DNA of 64,000 bases. Source: Bacteroidota bacterium. Its GTDB lineage: Bacteria > Bacteroidota > Bacteroidia > CAILMK01 > JAAYUY01. The notes beneath the pieces were generated by a model. It was not told the DNA's origin. It saw only the letters and a list, made by a program, of their open reading frames with translations, and did no database searches. Positions 7,896 through 16,535 of the stretch are shown here, piece by piece; position 1 is the first letter of the stretch; every line of letters starts with the position of its first letter. The position numbers were made by a program, and so were the translations under genes. The stretch is from assembly GCA_016776505.1 (NCBI GenBank), contig JADHTG010000007.1:1-64000 (forward strand). Direction: 5' to 3'.

Positions 7896-8990
7896 TCAAA
7901 CATTAAACAAAAAATGCAACTGATCCCCATCCTGCACCACATAATCTTTACCTACCACATGAAATTTAGCATGATCCTTACAAGCCTGCTCCGAACCATA
8001 TTTTACATAATCCTCGTATTTGATCATTTCAGCCCGGATAAAACCTCTTTCAAAATCTGAGTGAATGACTCCTGCCGATTGTGGAGCAGTACTTCCCTTT
8101 GGAGTAGCCCATGCACGCACTTCATTTTTACCGATTGTGAAAAAAGTAATGAGATCCAGCAAATGATAGGCAGCATGAATCAGAACATTCACTCCGGGTT
8201 CTCTCAAGTCGAACATTTGCATGAACTCGATTCGTTCATCTGGATCTTCAATTTCAGCTATTTCGGATTCCAGTCGGGCATTTAATATTACAAGTTCTGA
8301 ATTCTCATTTCCAATGACTGCTTTCAGCGCGTCAACATGTTTATTCCCTTTCATTCCTGCATCATCCACATTGGCCGCATAAAGGATTTTTTTCCCGGTT
8401 AAAAAGGAGAAGCTCCTTAACATTTTCCATTCTTCTGTTGTCAAATTCATCTGTCTGACAAATCCACCCTCATCCAGTTGTTTTTTTACCTGTTCCAGTA
8501 ACTGAAGCAATTGGACTATTTTCTTATCACCACTTTTTACAGCTTTTTTATTTCGTTCAATTGATTTAGCAACTGTCTCAAGATCTTTTAGTTGCAATTC
8601 GAAATCAAGCTCCTCCTTGTCCCTTACAGGATCAACTGTTGTATTAATATGAACAATGTGATCATTATCAAAACACCTGATGACATGTATGATAGCTTCA
8701 GAATGCCTTATGGAATCCAGGAAACTATTTCCCAGACCTTCACCCTGGCTTGCTCCTTTTGCCAAACCAGCAATATCAATAAACTCGACTGTATTAGGAA
8801 TAGTTTTTTGAGGATTTTCCATTTCACTTAGCTTATTTAGCCGGTGATCAGGAACATTTACTACACCAAAATTTGATTCCGTAGTAGTGTATGGGAAATT
8901 CTCGATAGCAATATCATGACCTGTTAATGCTTTAAATAAGGAGGACTTTCCTGCATTCGGTAATCCAACAATTCCACACGGTAAAACCAT
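7896..8990 (-). CDS. ychF: Redox-regulated ATPase YchF (OLA1/Obg family)
   Basis: Universal P-loop protein that prefers ATP and associates with ribosomes. 364 residues. G1 motif GLPNAGKSSLFKALTG sits at residues 7-22, DIAGLAKGASQGEGLGNSFL holds G3 with the long switch, and AANVDD takes the place of a classical NKxD. The C-terminal TGS domain (FFTIGKNEVRAWATPKGST through DYVVQDGDQLHFLFNV) is complete. It is preceded by a good candidate promoter. Stand-alone gene. Confidence 0.96.
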   Translation of the reverse strand: MVLPCGIVGLPNAGKSSLFKALTGHDIAIENFPYTTTESNFGVVNVPDHRLNKLSEMENPQKTIPNTVEFIDIAGLAKGASQGEGLGNSFLDSIRHSEAIIHVIRCFDNDHIVHINTTVDPVRDKEELDFELQLKDLETVAKSIERNKKAVKSGDKKIVQLLQLLEQVKKQLDEGGFVRQMNLTTEEWKMLRSFSFLTGKKILYAANVDDAGMKGNKHVDALKAVIGNENSELVILNARLESEIAEIEDPDERIEFMQMFDLREPGVNVLIHAAYHLLDLITFFTIGKNEVRAWATPKGSTAPQSAGVIHSDFERGFIRAEMIKYEDYVKYGSEQACKDHAKFHVVGKDYVVQDGDQLHFLFNV

Positions 8991-9012
8991 ACACCAATTT
9001 TAAAAATAGCTG

Positions 9013-9041
9013 CAAATTTACATCTTTCAATTTGCTTCCAA
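9013..9041 (-). promoter_or_regulatory. ychF: Candidate Bacteroidota promoter for ychF
   Basis: Minus strand: TTGG at 9041-9038, 17 bases, then TAAATTTG at 9020-9013. This fits the TTTG/TAnnTTTG pattern, about 23 bases before the ychF ATG. Confidence 0.4.
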
Positions 9042-9123
9042 TTAGCTTTCCTAATAATTAAACATCGGCTAACTTGGTACTTTACTTAATACTGTTTTTA
9101 AAATTTGATTTAAAAGATAATAA

Positions 9124-10584
9124 ATGAATACAATTCTTGGACACCTTGAACCAAAAGCTGTTTGGAACCATTTTGAGGAAATTTGCAAGATCCCCCGTCC
9201 TTCAAAGAAAGAAGAGAAAATGATTGCGTATTTGATTGGATTTGCAGAAAAAAATCAACTGAAGTATAAAACAGATAAGCTCAATAATGTGCTCATCTGC
9301 AAAGCCGCAACACCAGGTTATGAAAACATAAAAACAGTAGTTTTACAATCTCACCTGGACATGGTTGGTGAGAAAAATGCAGATACCATTCATGATTTTG
9401 AGAAGGATGAGATTGTTCCCCGGATTGATGGTGATTGGGTAAAAGCGACAGGAACAACCCTGGGTGCTGATTGCGGAATTGGAATAGCTTCCCAGATGGC
9501 TTTACTGGTAGCAGATCACATCCCCCACGGACCGATTGAATGTCTTTTTACGGTTGATGAGGAAACCGGATTAACAGGTGCATTTGGCTTACAACCGGGA
9601 TTTTTTGAGGCCAGGACCCTGATCAACCTGGATTCAGAAGACTGGGGAGAAATATTCATTGGATGTGCTGGAGGCCGGGATACGAAAGCTGAGTTTACTT
9701 TCAAAAAAACGCTAGTGACCCCATCAATGAAAGCCTGCCGTATTTCTGTTACAGGTTTGCAGGGTGGGCATTCTGGTGATGAGATCCATAAGGGATTGGG
9801 GAACTCGATTAAACTGATTAATAGGTTAATTCTCGAAGCAGGAACACATATTGAAATCGCTATTGCAGATATAAATGGGGGGAATGCACGCAACGCCATT
9901 CCCCGTGAAGCATTCGCCACTATAGTTGTGAATGAAAAACAGATGGTTGAATTCGAGGAGTTTGTTATTTCTTTTAACCAAATAGTAAAGAAAGAACTCT
10001 GTATAACAGCCCCTGGTTTGGAAGTGAAAGTTGAAAAAGCTGGGCCTGTATATCATGTACTTGATCGGGAAACGCAAACAAAACTTTGCCTGGCTGTCGC
10101 TGCCTGCCCACACGGCGAGCAGGCCTGGAGTCAAACTCTTGATAATCTGGTGGAAACATCTACTAATCTGGCAACTATAAATACGGAAGGAGATAAGGTG
10201 CTGGTCGGAACTAGTCAAAGAAGTTCTATCAAATCAAAACTGGATGATATAGTCAATACAGTGCAGGCTGTGTTTAACCTGGCAGGCGCCAAAGTGAGTG
10301 CATCAGATGGTTATCCTGGATGGGAACCTAATCCGGATTCAGAAATTCTGAGAATCAGTGAGACATCTTACAAACGATTGTTTAATTCTGATCCCGAAGT
10401 GAAGGCCATTCATGCTGGTTTGGAATGTGGACTGATAGGCGAAAAATATCCTGGTATTGATATGGTTTCAATCGGACCGGATATTAAGGGGGCTCATACC
10501 CCGGAAGAGAGATTAGGGATTAAATCAACACAGGAGTTTTGGGAATTGCTTTTGGATATGCTGAAGAATATTCCTGTAAAATAA
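9124..10584 (+). CDS. pepD: Aminoacyl-histidine dipeptidase (M20, PepD type)
   Basis: Metallopeptidase hydrolysing Xaa-His and other dipeptides in the cytosol. 486 residues, full length. M20 metal-site segments are visible: SHLDMVGEKN, GADCGIGIASQMAL and VDEETGLTGAFGL (catalytic and metal-binding Glu pair), and later HAGLECGLIGEKYPGIDMVSIGPDIKGAHTPEE carries the last histidine ligand. GLQGGHSGDEIHKG belongs to the dimerisation lid. Stand-alone, followed 10 bases later by palindromic repeats. Confidence 0.95.
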   Translation: MNTILGHLEPKAVWNHFEEICKIPRPSKKEEKMIAYLIGFAEKNQLKYKTDKLNNVLICKAATPGYENIKTVVLQSHLDMVGEKNADTIHDFEKDEIVPRIDGDWVKATGTTLGADCGIGIASQMALLVADHIPHGPIECLFTVDEETGLTGAFGLQPGFFEARTLINLDSEDWGEIFIGCAGGRDTKAEFTFKKTLVTPSMKACRISVTGLQGGHSGDEIHKGLGNSIKLINRLILEAGTHIEIAIADINGGNARNAIPREAFATIVVNEKQMVEFEEFVISFNQIVKKELCITAPGLEVKVEKAGPVYHVLDRETQTKLCLAVAACPHGEQAWSQTLDNLVETSTNLATINTEGDKVLVGTSQRSSIKSKLDDIVNTVQAVFNLAGAKVSASDGYPGWEPNPDSEILRISETSYKRLFNSDPEVKAIHAGLECGLIGEKYPGIDMVSIGPDIKGAHTPEERLGIKSTQEFWELLLDMLKNIPVK

Positions 10585-10594
10585 ACCCAATTAA

Positions 10595-10706
10595 AAACCT
10601 CACAGGTTTCGTTTGCATCGATTTATAAAACCTGTGAGGTTTCTTCAGGAGGGGATTCAAACCTCACAGGTTTCGCTTGCTAGGAATATTTAAACCTGTG
10701 AGGTTT
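10595..10706 (+). repeat. REP-like palindrome cluster, left flank of the RAYT remnant
   Basis: Four 15-base words in alternating orientation: AAACCTCACAGGTTT at 10595 and 10659, and its reverse complement AAACCTGTGAGGTTT at 10628 and 10692. They form two hairpins. The joining sequence CTTCAGGAGGGGATTCAA recurs in the right-hand cluster at about 11295, so both flanks derive from the same unit. Confidence 0.85.
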
Positions 10707-10731
10707 CGTTTGCGTGAGGTTTAGCTTTTGG

Positions 10732-11201
10732 CTATGATTCCAGCATTAAATTCTTTATCTTTTCATAATCATTTTCAGTTTGATGAAATTTGATAAATTC
10801 ATTTTTACCTCCAAACCAATCGAGTACAATTTCTCGTTTTAGTTTTGTTGGTTTCATGGAAATCAATGATTGATAAGAGGAGTATGGGTAATTATCAAAT
10901 CTATTTGTATTCCCATGTTTAACAGGATTTAAATGAATATATTGAACCAATTGGCTGAAATATTCTTCAGAATCAATTTTTATTCGTCCAAATCTTTCCT
11001 GTAACAGGCTTCCCCTTCTTTTAAAGTAGCTGTTGAAAGATTTTGAATAAGCATAAAGATGAAGTATTGGGTTAAGATGCTTTGCAAATAATTTTAAAAA
11101 TACATATAATTTTCATGCTCGATAAAAAGTAACTCACGATTGTTTCCTCTGTTGTAAATATGAAAATATTCACCTAATTCGAGTTTAGTTAGTTTGTGCA
11201 T
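10732..11201 (-). pseudogene. REP-associated tyrosine transposase (RAYT/Y1_Tnp), broken and internally deleted
   Basis: From ATG 11201 the frame gives MHKLTKLELGEYFHIYNRGN, typical of these HUH-type transposases, and stops at a TAA around 11098 after ENYMYF. One base earlier in register it resumes as LKLFAKHLNPILHLYAY, then jumps straight to SKSFNSYFKRRGSLLQERFG and YIHLNPVKHG, YPYSSY. Intact relatives have roughly 30 or more residues between LYAY and the FNAY..SFN region, including the catalytic His-x-His (NHFH). That block is missing, so the protein is dead twice over: a frameshift in a T-run and loss of the HUH site. Palindromes lie on both sides. Confidence 0.85.
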
Positions 11202-11245
11202 ATCCAAAATTATGAATTATGGGACATAAAACCTAATAGGGGACT

Positions 11246-11422
11246 AAACCTCACAGGTTTCGGTCGCGATGATATGGTAAACCTGTGAGGTTTTTTCAGG
11301 AGGGGGATTCAATCCTCACAGGTTATGGTTAAACCTCACAGGTCTCATTTGCTTTGAAGTAGAAGACCTGTGAGGTTTCTTTTGGGTTTCATTTGCTTCG
11401 ATGTAGTAAACCTGTGAGGTTT
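11246..11422 (+). repeat. REP-like palindrome cluster, right flank of the RAYT remnant
   Basis: Six copies of the 15-base word or its complement: AAACCTCACAGGTTT at 11246, complements at 11279 and 11408, and diverged copies at 11311, 11331 and 11364. The tract CAGGAGGGGGATTCAA near 11296-11312 matches the left cluster. The gap from pepD to fetB (10585-11508) holds only these repeats, the transposase remnant and the hairpin at 11485. Confidence 0.85.
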
Positions 11423-11484
11423 GGACTTATTCCTGTAAATAATGAAGAATTAAATCCGTTAGCTGTCGGATGTAGTCGGTTAAT

Positions 11485-11503
11485 GTCCGATTGAAAATCG
11501 GAC
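11485..11503 (+). repeat. Perfect 8-bp hairpin downstream of fetB
   Basis: GTCCGATT, loop GAA, AATCGGAC, followed by CTACATT that partly mirrors TGTAG upstream. It lies a few bases beyond the fetB stop. There is no T-run on either side, so it is more like a palindromic repeat than an intrinsic terminator. Confidence 0.5.
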
Positions 11504-11508
11504 CTACA

Positions 11509-12297
11509 TTAGTTTTTAAAAATCCCCTTATTCAATACCCCATAGGCATTGAAACTGCTGCGTGCCGTAAAAAGTATAGTTAGAATCACAGAAACAGTTG
11601 TTACAACAAATATGGCTGTAACGATTGTAATTTGATATTTTACAGCAACCATCGGGCTGGAACCTCCAAGTATCTGTCCTGTCATCATACCGGGAATGGA
11701 AACAATACCAAAGGTAGCCATGCCTGCAATAAAAGGATTTACAGCACTTTTAAATCCTTCCCTGAAAAAGGGGAGGATGGCTTCCAACCTGGTTGCTCCA
11801 AGTGAAAGTTGGTAATGGTACCTATTCTCGTTTCTTTTTATGCTTTTATAGAAACTACTGACACCCACAATATTAGATCGAAGCGAGTTCCCCAATATCA
11901 TCCCTCCAATCGCAATCAGGTATTTGGCATCAAATATATTTTCCAGGTTCAGAATAACAATATTAAAGAAGAAAACTACCGACAGAGTGGAAATAGCCAA
12001 ACTCATAAAACTGGGGAAAAGCAATATCCTATACTTCAAATCTGAATTGCGAATCATAGAAACTGAGGCTACCAGTATCATGAACATTAGCCAGGCTATG
12101 TTGATGAAGGAATTATTTAGTTCAAACAAATACTCAAGGAATAAGCCAACAAGTAATAACTGAATACCCATCCTGAAAGAAGCAATCAATGTTCGTTTGA
12201 TAATCCCAATATTAAACCACCATGAAAATGCAATTGGGATCAGGATCAAAGCAAAGCCAATGATTAGTGGAAGTGTATTTATATCAACTGTTGACAT
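11509..12297 (-). CDS. fetB: FetB-type ABC transporter permease (UPF0014)
   Basis: Membrane subunit of the FetAB (YbbL/YbbM) exporter, implicated in iron export in Escherichia coli. About seven hydrophobic segments are visible. Family landmarks include ISLGATRLEAI-like LSLGATRLEAILPFFREGFK and the loop GIVSIPGMMTGQILGGSSPM. Start taken at ATG 12297 (MSTVDINTLPLIIGF), giving 262 residues; an upstream in-frame start would add a polar tail unlike the family and run into repeat sequence. Last gene of the citDE-citF-fetA-fetB unit, with an unusual 114-base gap to fetA. Confidence 0.9.
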   Translation of the reverse strand: MSTVDINTLPLIIGFALILIPIAFSWWFNIGIIKRTLIASFRMGIQLLLVGLFLEYLFELNNSFINIAWLMFMILVASVSMIRNSDLKYRILLFPSFMSLAISTLSVVFFFNIVILNLENIFDAKYLIAIGGMILGNSLRSNIVGVSSFYKSIKRNENRYHYQLSLGATRLEAILPFFREGFKSAVNPFIAGMATFGIVSIPGMMTGQILGGSSPMVAVKYQITIVTAIFVVTTVSVILTILFTARSSFNAYGVLNKGIFKN

Positions 12298-12304
12298 TAA
12301 ATAT

Positions 12305-12405
12305 GTTAATTTGCCACAAAGCCTTAAAGACACTAAGGTATCACAAATAGTGAATTATAACCTTTGTGAAACTTTGATATTTTGTGCCTCAATGGCCTTG
12401 TACTT
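12305..12405. repeat. Decayed inverted repeat between fetA and fetB
   Basis: GCCACAAAGCC near 12313 and TTTGTGCCTCAATGGCC near 12379-12395, with CACTAAGG and CCTTTGTG inside, form an imperfect palindrome. It resembles the CCAC-AAG-GCAC-AAG arms at 1759-2484. Its insertion would explain the only large gap in this operon. Confidence 0.4.
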
Positions 12406-12411
12406 CATGTA

Positions 12412-13035
12412 TTAATTCAGCTTAAATTCTTTTACTCCTTGTTTTTTCATCCATTCCTTATCATGACTAATGATAATGGCTGTATGATCACTCTCCATGA
12501 AATAACCAATTACTGTTTTCAAAACTTCATCATCCAGGCCTGAAGTGATTTCATCCAAAAAGAAAAAATCACGTTTCAATAAAATAGAAATGATAATGGC
12601 AACTCTTTTCTTTTCACCACCGGATAATTCCTCAAAATCTTTTGCAAGGGTTGATTCTTCCAACCTGAAAAAGTGAAACAATTCTTTGATTTTACCTGGA
12701 TCAGGCTTTAGTTTGATGTTGACTTTTAGAGAGAAAATATCCTCAATCAACTGACCTACTTTCCCTTCTCCAATATCACTATCCTGGGAAATATACCCAA
12801 TACTGCGCCGGACTTTCCAAATATTGTGGTGAGTAATAGTTTCATTTTGAAAGCTTATTTGACCTTCAAAACCAGGAATAAAACCCAAAATGAGCTTTAA
12901 TAAACTGGTCTTACCAGTTCCTGATGGACCACTGATGACCAGCTTATCCCCTTTATTTATACTTAAATTTATGTTTTCAAATAAACTTTGATCTTTAAAG
13001 CTTAAGCTGACATTATTTAGCTCTAATAGTGGCAT
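12412..13035 (-). CDS. fetA: FetA-type ABC transporter ATP-binding protein
   Basis: Cytosolic ATPase partner of FetB. 207 residues, short as usual for this family. Walker A GPSGTGKTSLLKLI at about residues 36-49, signature LSGGEKKRVAI, Walker B FFFLDEITSGLD and switch histidine IIISHD. It starts five bases after the citF stop, so it is in the citrate lyase transcript. The substrate is inferred from the family only. Confidence 0.9.
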   Translation of the reverse strand: MPLLELNNVSLSFKDQSLFENINLSINKGDKLVISGPSGTGKTSLLKLILGFIPGFEGQISFQNETITHHNIWKVRRSIGYISQDSDIGEGKVGQLIEDIFSLKVNIKLKPDPGKIKELFHFFRLEESTLAKDFEELSGGEKKRVAIIISILLKRDFFFLDEITSGLDDEVLKTVIGYFMESDHTAIIISHDKEWMKKQGVKEFKLN

Positions 13036-13040
13036 GCAGT

Positions 13041-14591
13041 TTATTCCTTGATTTTTCTAACGACATCGATGATCGTTCCATCTACCCATTTGATGGCTGC
13101 CACTATTTCATCATCGAATTCAATTTTTGCAGGAGCACCACATATCCGTTCGGCCTCCAACTTTAATTCTTGTATGCTCTTTATTGGCAGGTCTGAATTT
13201 TTGGTTGCATCTATCAGGTCTTTTCTCAATGGATTGATGGCAATACCCCTTTCCGTCACAATGACATCAATTAATTCTCCGGGGCCACATATGGTGGTCA
13301 CTTCATCTCTGATCACAGGAATTCTGTCTCTGAAAAGTGGAATGGGAAGAATAACTGTTTTGGATAGAAGGCAATTTTGCCAGCCTCCGATACCATGCAG
13401 CAGTATACCATCAGAATGAGTCACTACATTGGCATTGAAATCAAGATCCACTTCTGTAGCACCCAGAATGACCACATCCACCATGGTGTTAAAATTTCCC
13501 TTACCGTGGTAATTATAGGAAGTAAAAGGGCTTGTGTCGGTATGATTTGGATTTTCACGCATGGAGCGTACGCCTTCCAGATCAAAAGTTTGCCCATCCA
13601 AAATGTATTCAATAAGCCCTTCCTCCAGCATTTGAACTAAATATTTATTTGAGCCACCACGGGCAAATCGTGCTTTAATGCCCCTTTCACGCATAATGTC
13701 TCCAAAAAAGTTGCCAATGGAAAGAGCAGTTCCACCAGCACCAGCCTGGAAGGAAAATCCATCTTTTATCAAACCTGCCTGATCACAAAAGCTGGCTGAT
13801 AATTCTGCGAGTAAAAGTCTGTCAGGACTTCTTGTAATTTGAGTTGTTCCGGAGACAATTTTTTCAGGAATACCCACTTGTTCAACTTCAACAGTATAAT
13901 CCACGTTATTTCCCTGTATTTGCCATGGAACACATGGAAATGGAACCATGTTATCTGTCACCACGATCACTTTATCTGCATATTGTGAATCCGCAAGTGC
14001 GAAACCCAATAAACCACAAGCGGAAGATCCGGTCACTCCATTTGCATTTCCAAAAGGATCAGCAGTAGGCGCAGCAATGATTGCAATATCAATATGTACA
14101 TCTCCATCCTGTATCGCCTGGTATCTTCCGCCATGGGAACGAAGTATCCCTGTCCCTGTCATTTTTCCTTCTGATGTAAATTGACCCAAAGGTCCATTCA
14201 TACTGCCTTCAATGTGATGAATAACACCTGATTCAAGGTATTGTATTAAGTGTGCATGACAGGGAAAAGAAGCAGAAGGGACCCACACCAGGTCCTTCAT
14301 TCCCAATTCAGCAGCTATGTCAAACACCTGGTTTGCAATGATATCTCCATTTCTGAAATGATGATGAGTGGAGATGGTCATTCCATCTTTTAATCCTGAT
14401 TTGATCAGGGCTTCTTTAATTGAAGGGAGTCTTTTGTCGCCATCAGCAGGATAATCTGCTACGGAGCGTATAGGAATTGCAGCCTTAACACCTTTAGGTT
14501 TATATTTTCCAACTCCCTGAAAAGGGACCTGTTTTTTCCCGTTTAATTCATCGGGAACCATTCTGCCAATTGCATTTTTTATTAGTTTCAT
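13041..14591 (-). CDS. citF: Citrate lyase alpha subunit
   Basis: Citrate:acetyl-ACP transferase subunit: swaps citrate for acetate on the acyl carrier. 516 residues, normal length. The N-terminus MKLIKNAIGRMVPDEL and internal STHHHFRNGDIIANQV, GILRSHGGRYQAI, FQAGAGGTALSIG, and NANVVTHSDGILLHGIGGWQ are family hallmarks. It follows the CitD-CitE fusion by 11 bases. No citC (ligase), citX or citG was seen in the window, although these are needed to make and attach the prosthetic group. Confidence 0.94.
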   Translation of the reverse strand: MKLIKNAIGRMVPDELNGKKQVPFQGVGKYKPKGVKAAIPIRSVADYPADGDKRLPSIKEALIKSGLKDGMTISTHHHFRNGDIIANQVFDIAAELGMKDLVWVPSASFPCHAHLIQYLESGVIHHIEGSMNGPLGQFTSEGKMTGTGILRSHGGRYQAIQDGDVHIDIAIIAAPTADPFGNANGVTGSSACGLLGFALADSQYADKVIVVTDNMVPFPCVPWQIQGNNVDYTVEVEQVGIPEKIVSGTTQITRSPDRLLLAELSASFCDQAGLIKDGFSFQAGAGGTALSIGNFFGDIMRERGIKARFARGGSNKYLVQMLEEGLIEYILDGQTFDLEGVRSMRENPNHTDTSPFTSYNYHGKGNFNTMVDVVILGATEVDLDFNANVVTHSDGILLHGIGGWQNCLLSKTVILPIPLFRDRIPVIRDEVTTICGPGELIDVIVTERGIAINPLRKDLIDATKNSDLPIKSIQELKLEAERICGAPAKIEFDDEIVAAIKWVDGTIIDVVRKIKE

Positions 14592-14602
14592 GATGTCTGC
14601 CT

Positions 14603-15826
14603 TTAATTATCCATTTCAGATTCTTTCCAGTTCTTTCCCAGTTTATTCAATGATATTGCGGTTTCAATAAGTTTAAGAGCCCTTTTAACTACTGGCGGAT
14701 CAATCATTTTTGAGCCCAATGAAACAACCCCAAGACCTTTTTCCTGTGCCTCATCAAATGCCAATACAATTCTTTTTGCCTTTGTTAACTCAACAGGATC
14801 AGGAGCATAGTTTTCGTGAATAACAGGAATTTGTCGGGGGTGAATGCATCCCATACCCTCAAAGCCAAGTCCTTTTGAAACCCATATCGTTTGTTTGAGG
14901 GCTTCCAGATCATCCACATCTGAAAACACAGAATCTATCGCTTGTATTCCAGCTGCCTTGGCCGCATTCACCAAAGCTGACCTGGCATAAAAAGACTCCA
15001 GGGCTTCCTGACTTCTTTTTGCTCCTATATCCGCAGTATAATCCTCCAATCCAATGGCTAAAGCCACCACATTCGCTGAGGCTTTGGCAATGGGGAAGGC
15101 ATTAATAACGCCCAAAGCACTTTCAATAATAGGCATATACCAAATGGGATAGTCCATTCCTTTTTCCTTCCGGATCTCTTTAATTCTGTTGTCCACATCT
15201 ATTATTTGCTGAGCATTTTCAACCTTAGGTATGAGAATTAAATTAACATGATGAGGAACTATAAAATTTAAGTCCTCCAGGCCATTTGGAATTTGATTGA
15301 TTCGAACCATTCTTTCAGAACCGTAAAAATTCACTGACCGAAGTGCGTTTCTAACCATAAACCTGGCTTCATGCTTTTTATCCGGAGCAACAGAATCTTC
15401 CAGGTCAAGTATGATGGCGTGGGATTGATAGATCCCTGAATTGATGAATAATTTAGGTGAATTTCCAGGCAGGTATAAACGGGAAAATCTAATTTGATCG
15501 CGCTCGGTATGATATTTATTATCAGCTATTTGATCAAATAGAAACTCTTTTTTATTGGGTTTTATTAATTGAATAACAGCTTCCAGCCGGGCTGCAATGA
15601 CAAATTCCAGGGCACCCCGGTCCTCTATTACCACATGAGCATGCTCCATATTGAAAAACTGTAAAACAGATTTTATTAAAGTCCGGATTGAATCGCCATA
15701 TAAAGTGCCCACTTTGCTTTTAAGCTCTATTTGAATTCCCCCGGAGGATTTTAATTCAATTTCAACATAGCAATCCGACTTCACATGGTCGCTTTTATTA
15801 CCTGAGCTTGCTCTTAATTGATTCAT
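14603..15826 (-). CDS. Citrate lyase acyl carrier (CitD)-beta subunit (CitE) fusion
   Basis: 407 residues in two domains. Residues 1-90 match CitD, the acyl carrier: VEIELKSSGGIQIELKS, GDSIRTLIKSVL and VIEDRGALEFVIAARLEA. From about residue 113 it is CitE, the citryl-ACP oxaloacetate lyase of the HpcH/HpaI aldolase family: RLYLPGNSPKLF, ILDLEDSVAP, MVRINQ, IPKVEN, MPIIESALGV, ALGLEDY-like AIGLEDYTADIG and GCIHPRQI. The serine that would carry the prosthetic group is ambiguous (S12 or S17). Normally these are separate genes. First gene of the operon; the upstream gap is 175 bases, AT-rich, with no clear promoter. Confidence 0.88.
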   Translation of the reverse strand: MNQLRASSGNKSDHVKSDCYVEIELKSSGGIQIELKSKVGTLYGDSIRTLIKSVLQFFNMEHAHVVIEDRGALEFVIAARLEAVIQLIKPNKKEFLFDQIADNKYHTERDQIRFSRLYLPGNSPKLFINSGIYQSHAIILDLEDSVAPDKKHEARFMVRNALRSVNFYGSERMVRINQIPNGLEDLNFIVPHHVNLILIPKVENAQQIIDVDNRIKEIRKEKGMDYPIWYMPIIESALGVINAFPIAKASANVVALAIGLEDYTADIGAKRSQEALESFYARSALVNAAKAAGIQAIDSVFSDVDDLEALKQTIWVSKGLGFEGMGCIHPRQIPVIHENYAPDPVELTKAKRIVLAFDEAQEKGLGVVSLGSKMIDPPVVKRALKLIETAISLNKLGKNWKESEMDN

Positions 15827-16001
15827 TATGATATTTTAAACGATTTAAAACATAATAGAATAAGCATACAAATTATCAAATAGAAATGAAATCATTATAA
15901 GGATTGACAAGAAAATTAATATTGAATAAGATTCATACTCGATTAAAATTTAAATTCGTGTAGAATTAAATGACAACAAATACAAAGCAGTTAATTTGAA
16001 C

Positions 16002-16535
16002 ATGAACAGAAGACGATTTTTATTTTATGTTGGAATTCTTGGCATTTTGATTCAAATCCCGCTCAATGCATGTAAACGTGCGTTGAAAAGAATGAATTAT
16101 GAATTCAATGATAAAGAATACCTTTCATTATTATCAATTCTTGACCACATCCTTCCTGAAGGTATAAATTCTCCCGGCGCAATGAATTCAAATGCTGGAT
16201 ACCATATTAAAAATATAATTGAGGACAGTTCCATTTCAGATTCGAAGAAACGAACGATAAAAAATGGAATAAGATGGGTTGAGGATTCCGCAGGGAGACA
16301 TTATAGTTCTTCATTTAATGAAATTACAAAAGAGGAGAAAGAAAAAGTTTTGCGTGAGATTGAATCTTTTCGAAAAGGCAAGCGGTTTTTGTCATTAAGT
16401 ATGGCTTATACATTTGAAGCATTATTAGGGGATCCTGTTTATGGTATAAACGAGAACGAGAAAGGCTGGAAATGGTTAGGCCTTATAGCTGGTTCTCCAA
16501 GACCAACTGCTGAAACAAAATACCTAAATTCATGA
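16002..16535 (+). CDS. Gluconate 2-dehydrogenase subunit 3 family lipoprotein
   Basis: Small accessory subunit of a membrane-associated GMC dehydrogenase (PF13618). ATG at 16002 gives MNRRRFLFYVGILGIL and a lipobox-like LNAC (Cys24); the arginine run also suggests a Tat-like signal. The body has the family pattern: YLSLLSILDHILPEG, GIRWVEDSAGRHY and FEALLGDPVYGINENEKGWKWLGLIAGSPRP. The stop overlaps the start of the GMC gene (ATGA), indicating translational coupling. Confidence 0.85.
   Translation: MNRRRFLFYVGILGILIQIPLNACKRALKRMNYEFNDKEYLSLLSILDHILPEGINSPGAMNSNAGYHIKNIIEDSSISDSKKRTIKNGIRWVEDSAGRHYSSSFNEITKEEKEKVLREIESFRKGKRFLSLSMAYTFEALLGDPVYGINENEKGWKWLGLIAGSPRPTAETKYLNS

Noticed and set aside
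9516-9920. 134-codon open frame on the minus strand inside pepD
   Set aside because: It is antisense to a clear, full-length peptidase and shows no family pattern or start context.
10595-11422. Regularly spaced palindromes that could be a CRISPR array
   Set aside because: The words alternate in orientation, spacing is irregular, the spacers are themselves repeated, and no cas gene is present; a RAYT remnant explains them.
11485-11503. Hairpin as intrinsic terminator of fetB
   Set aside because: No T-run follows on the minus strand, so it is kept only as a palindromic repeat.
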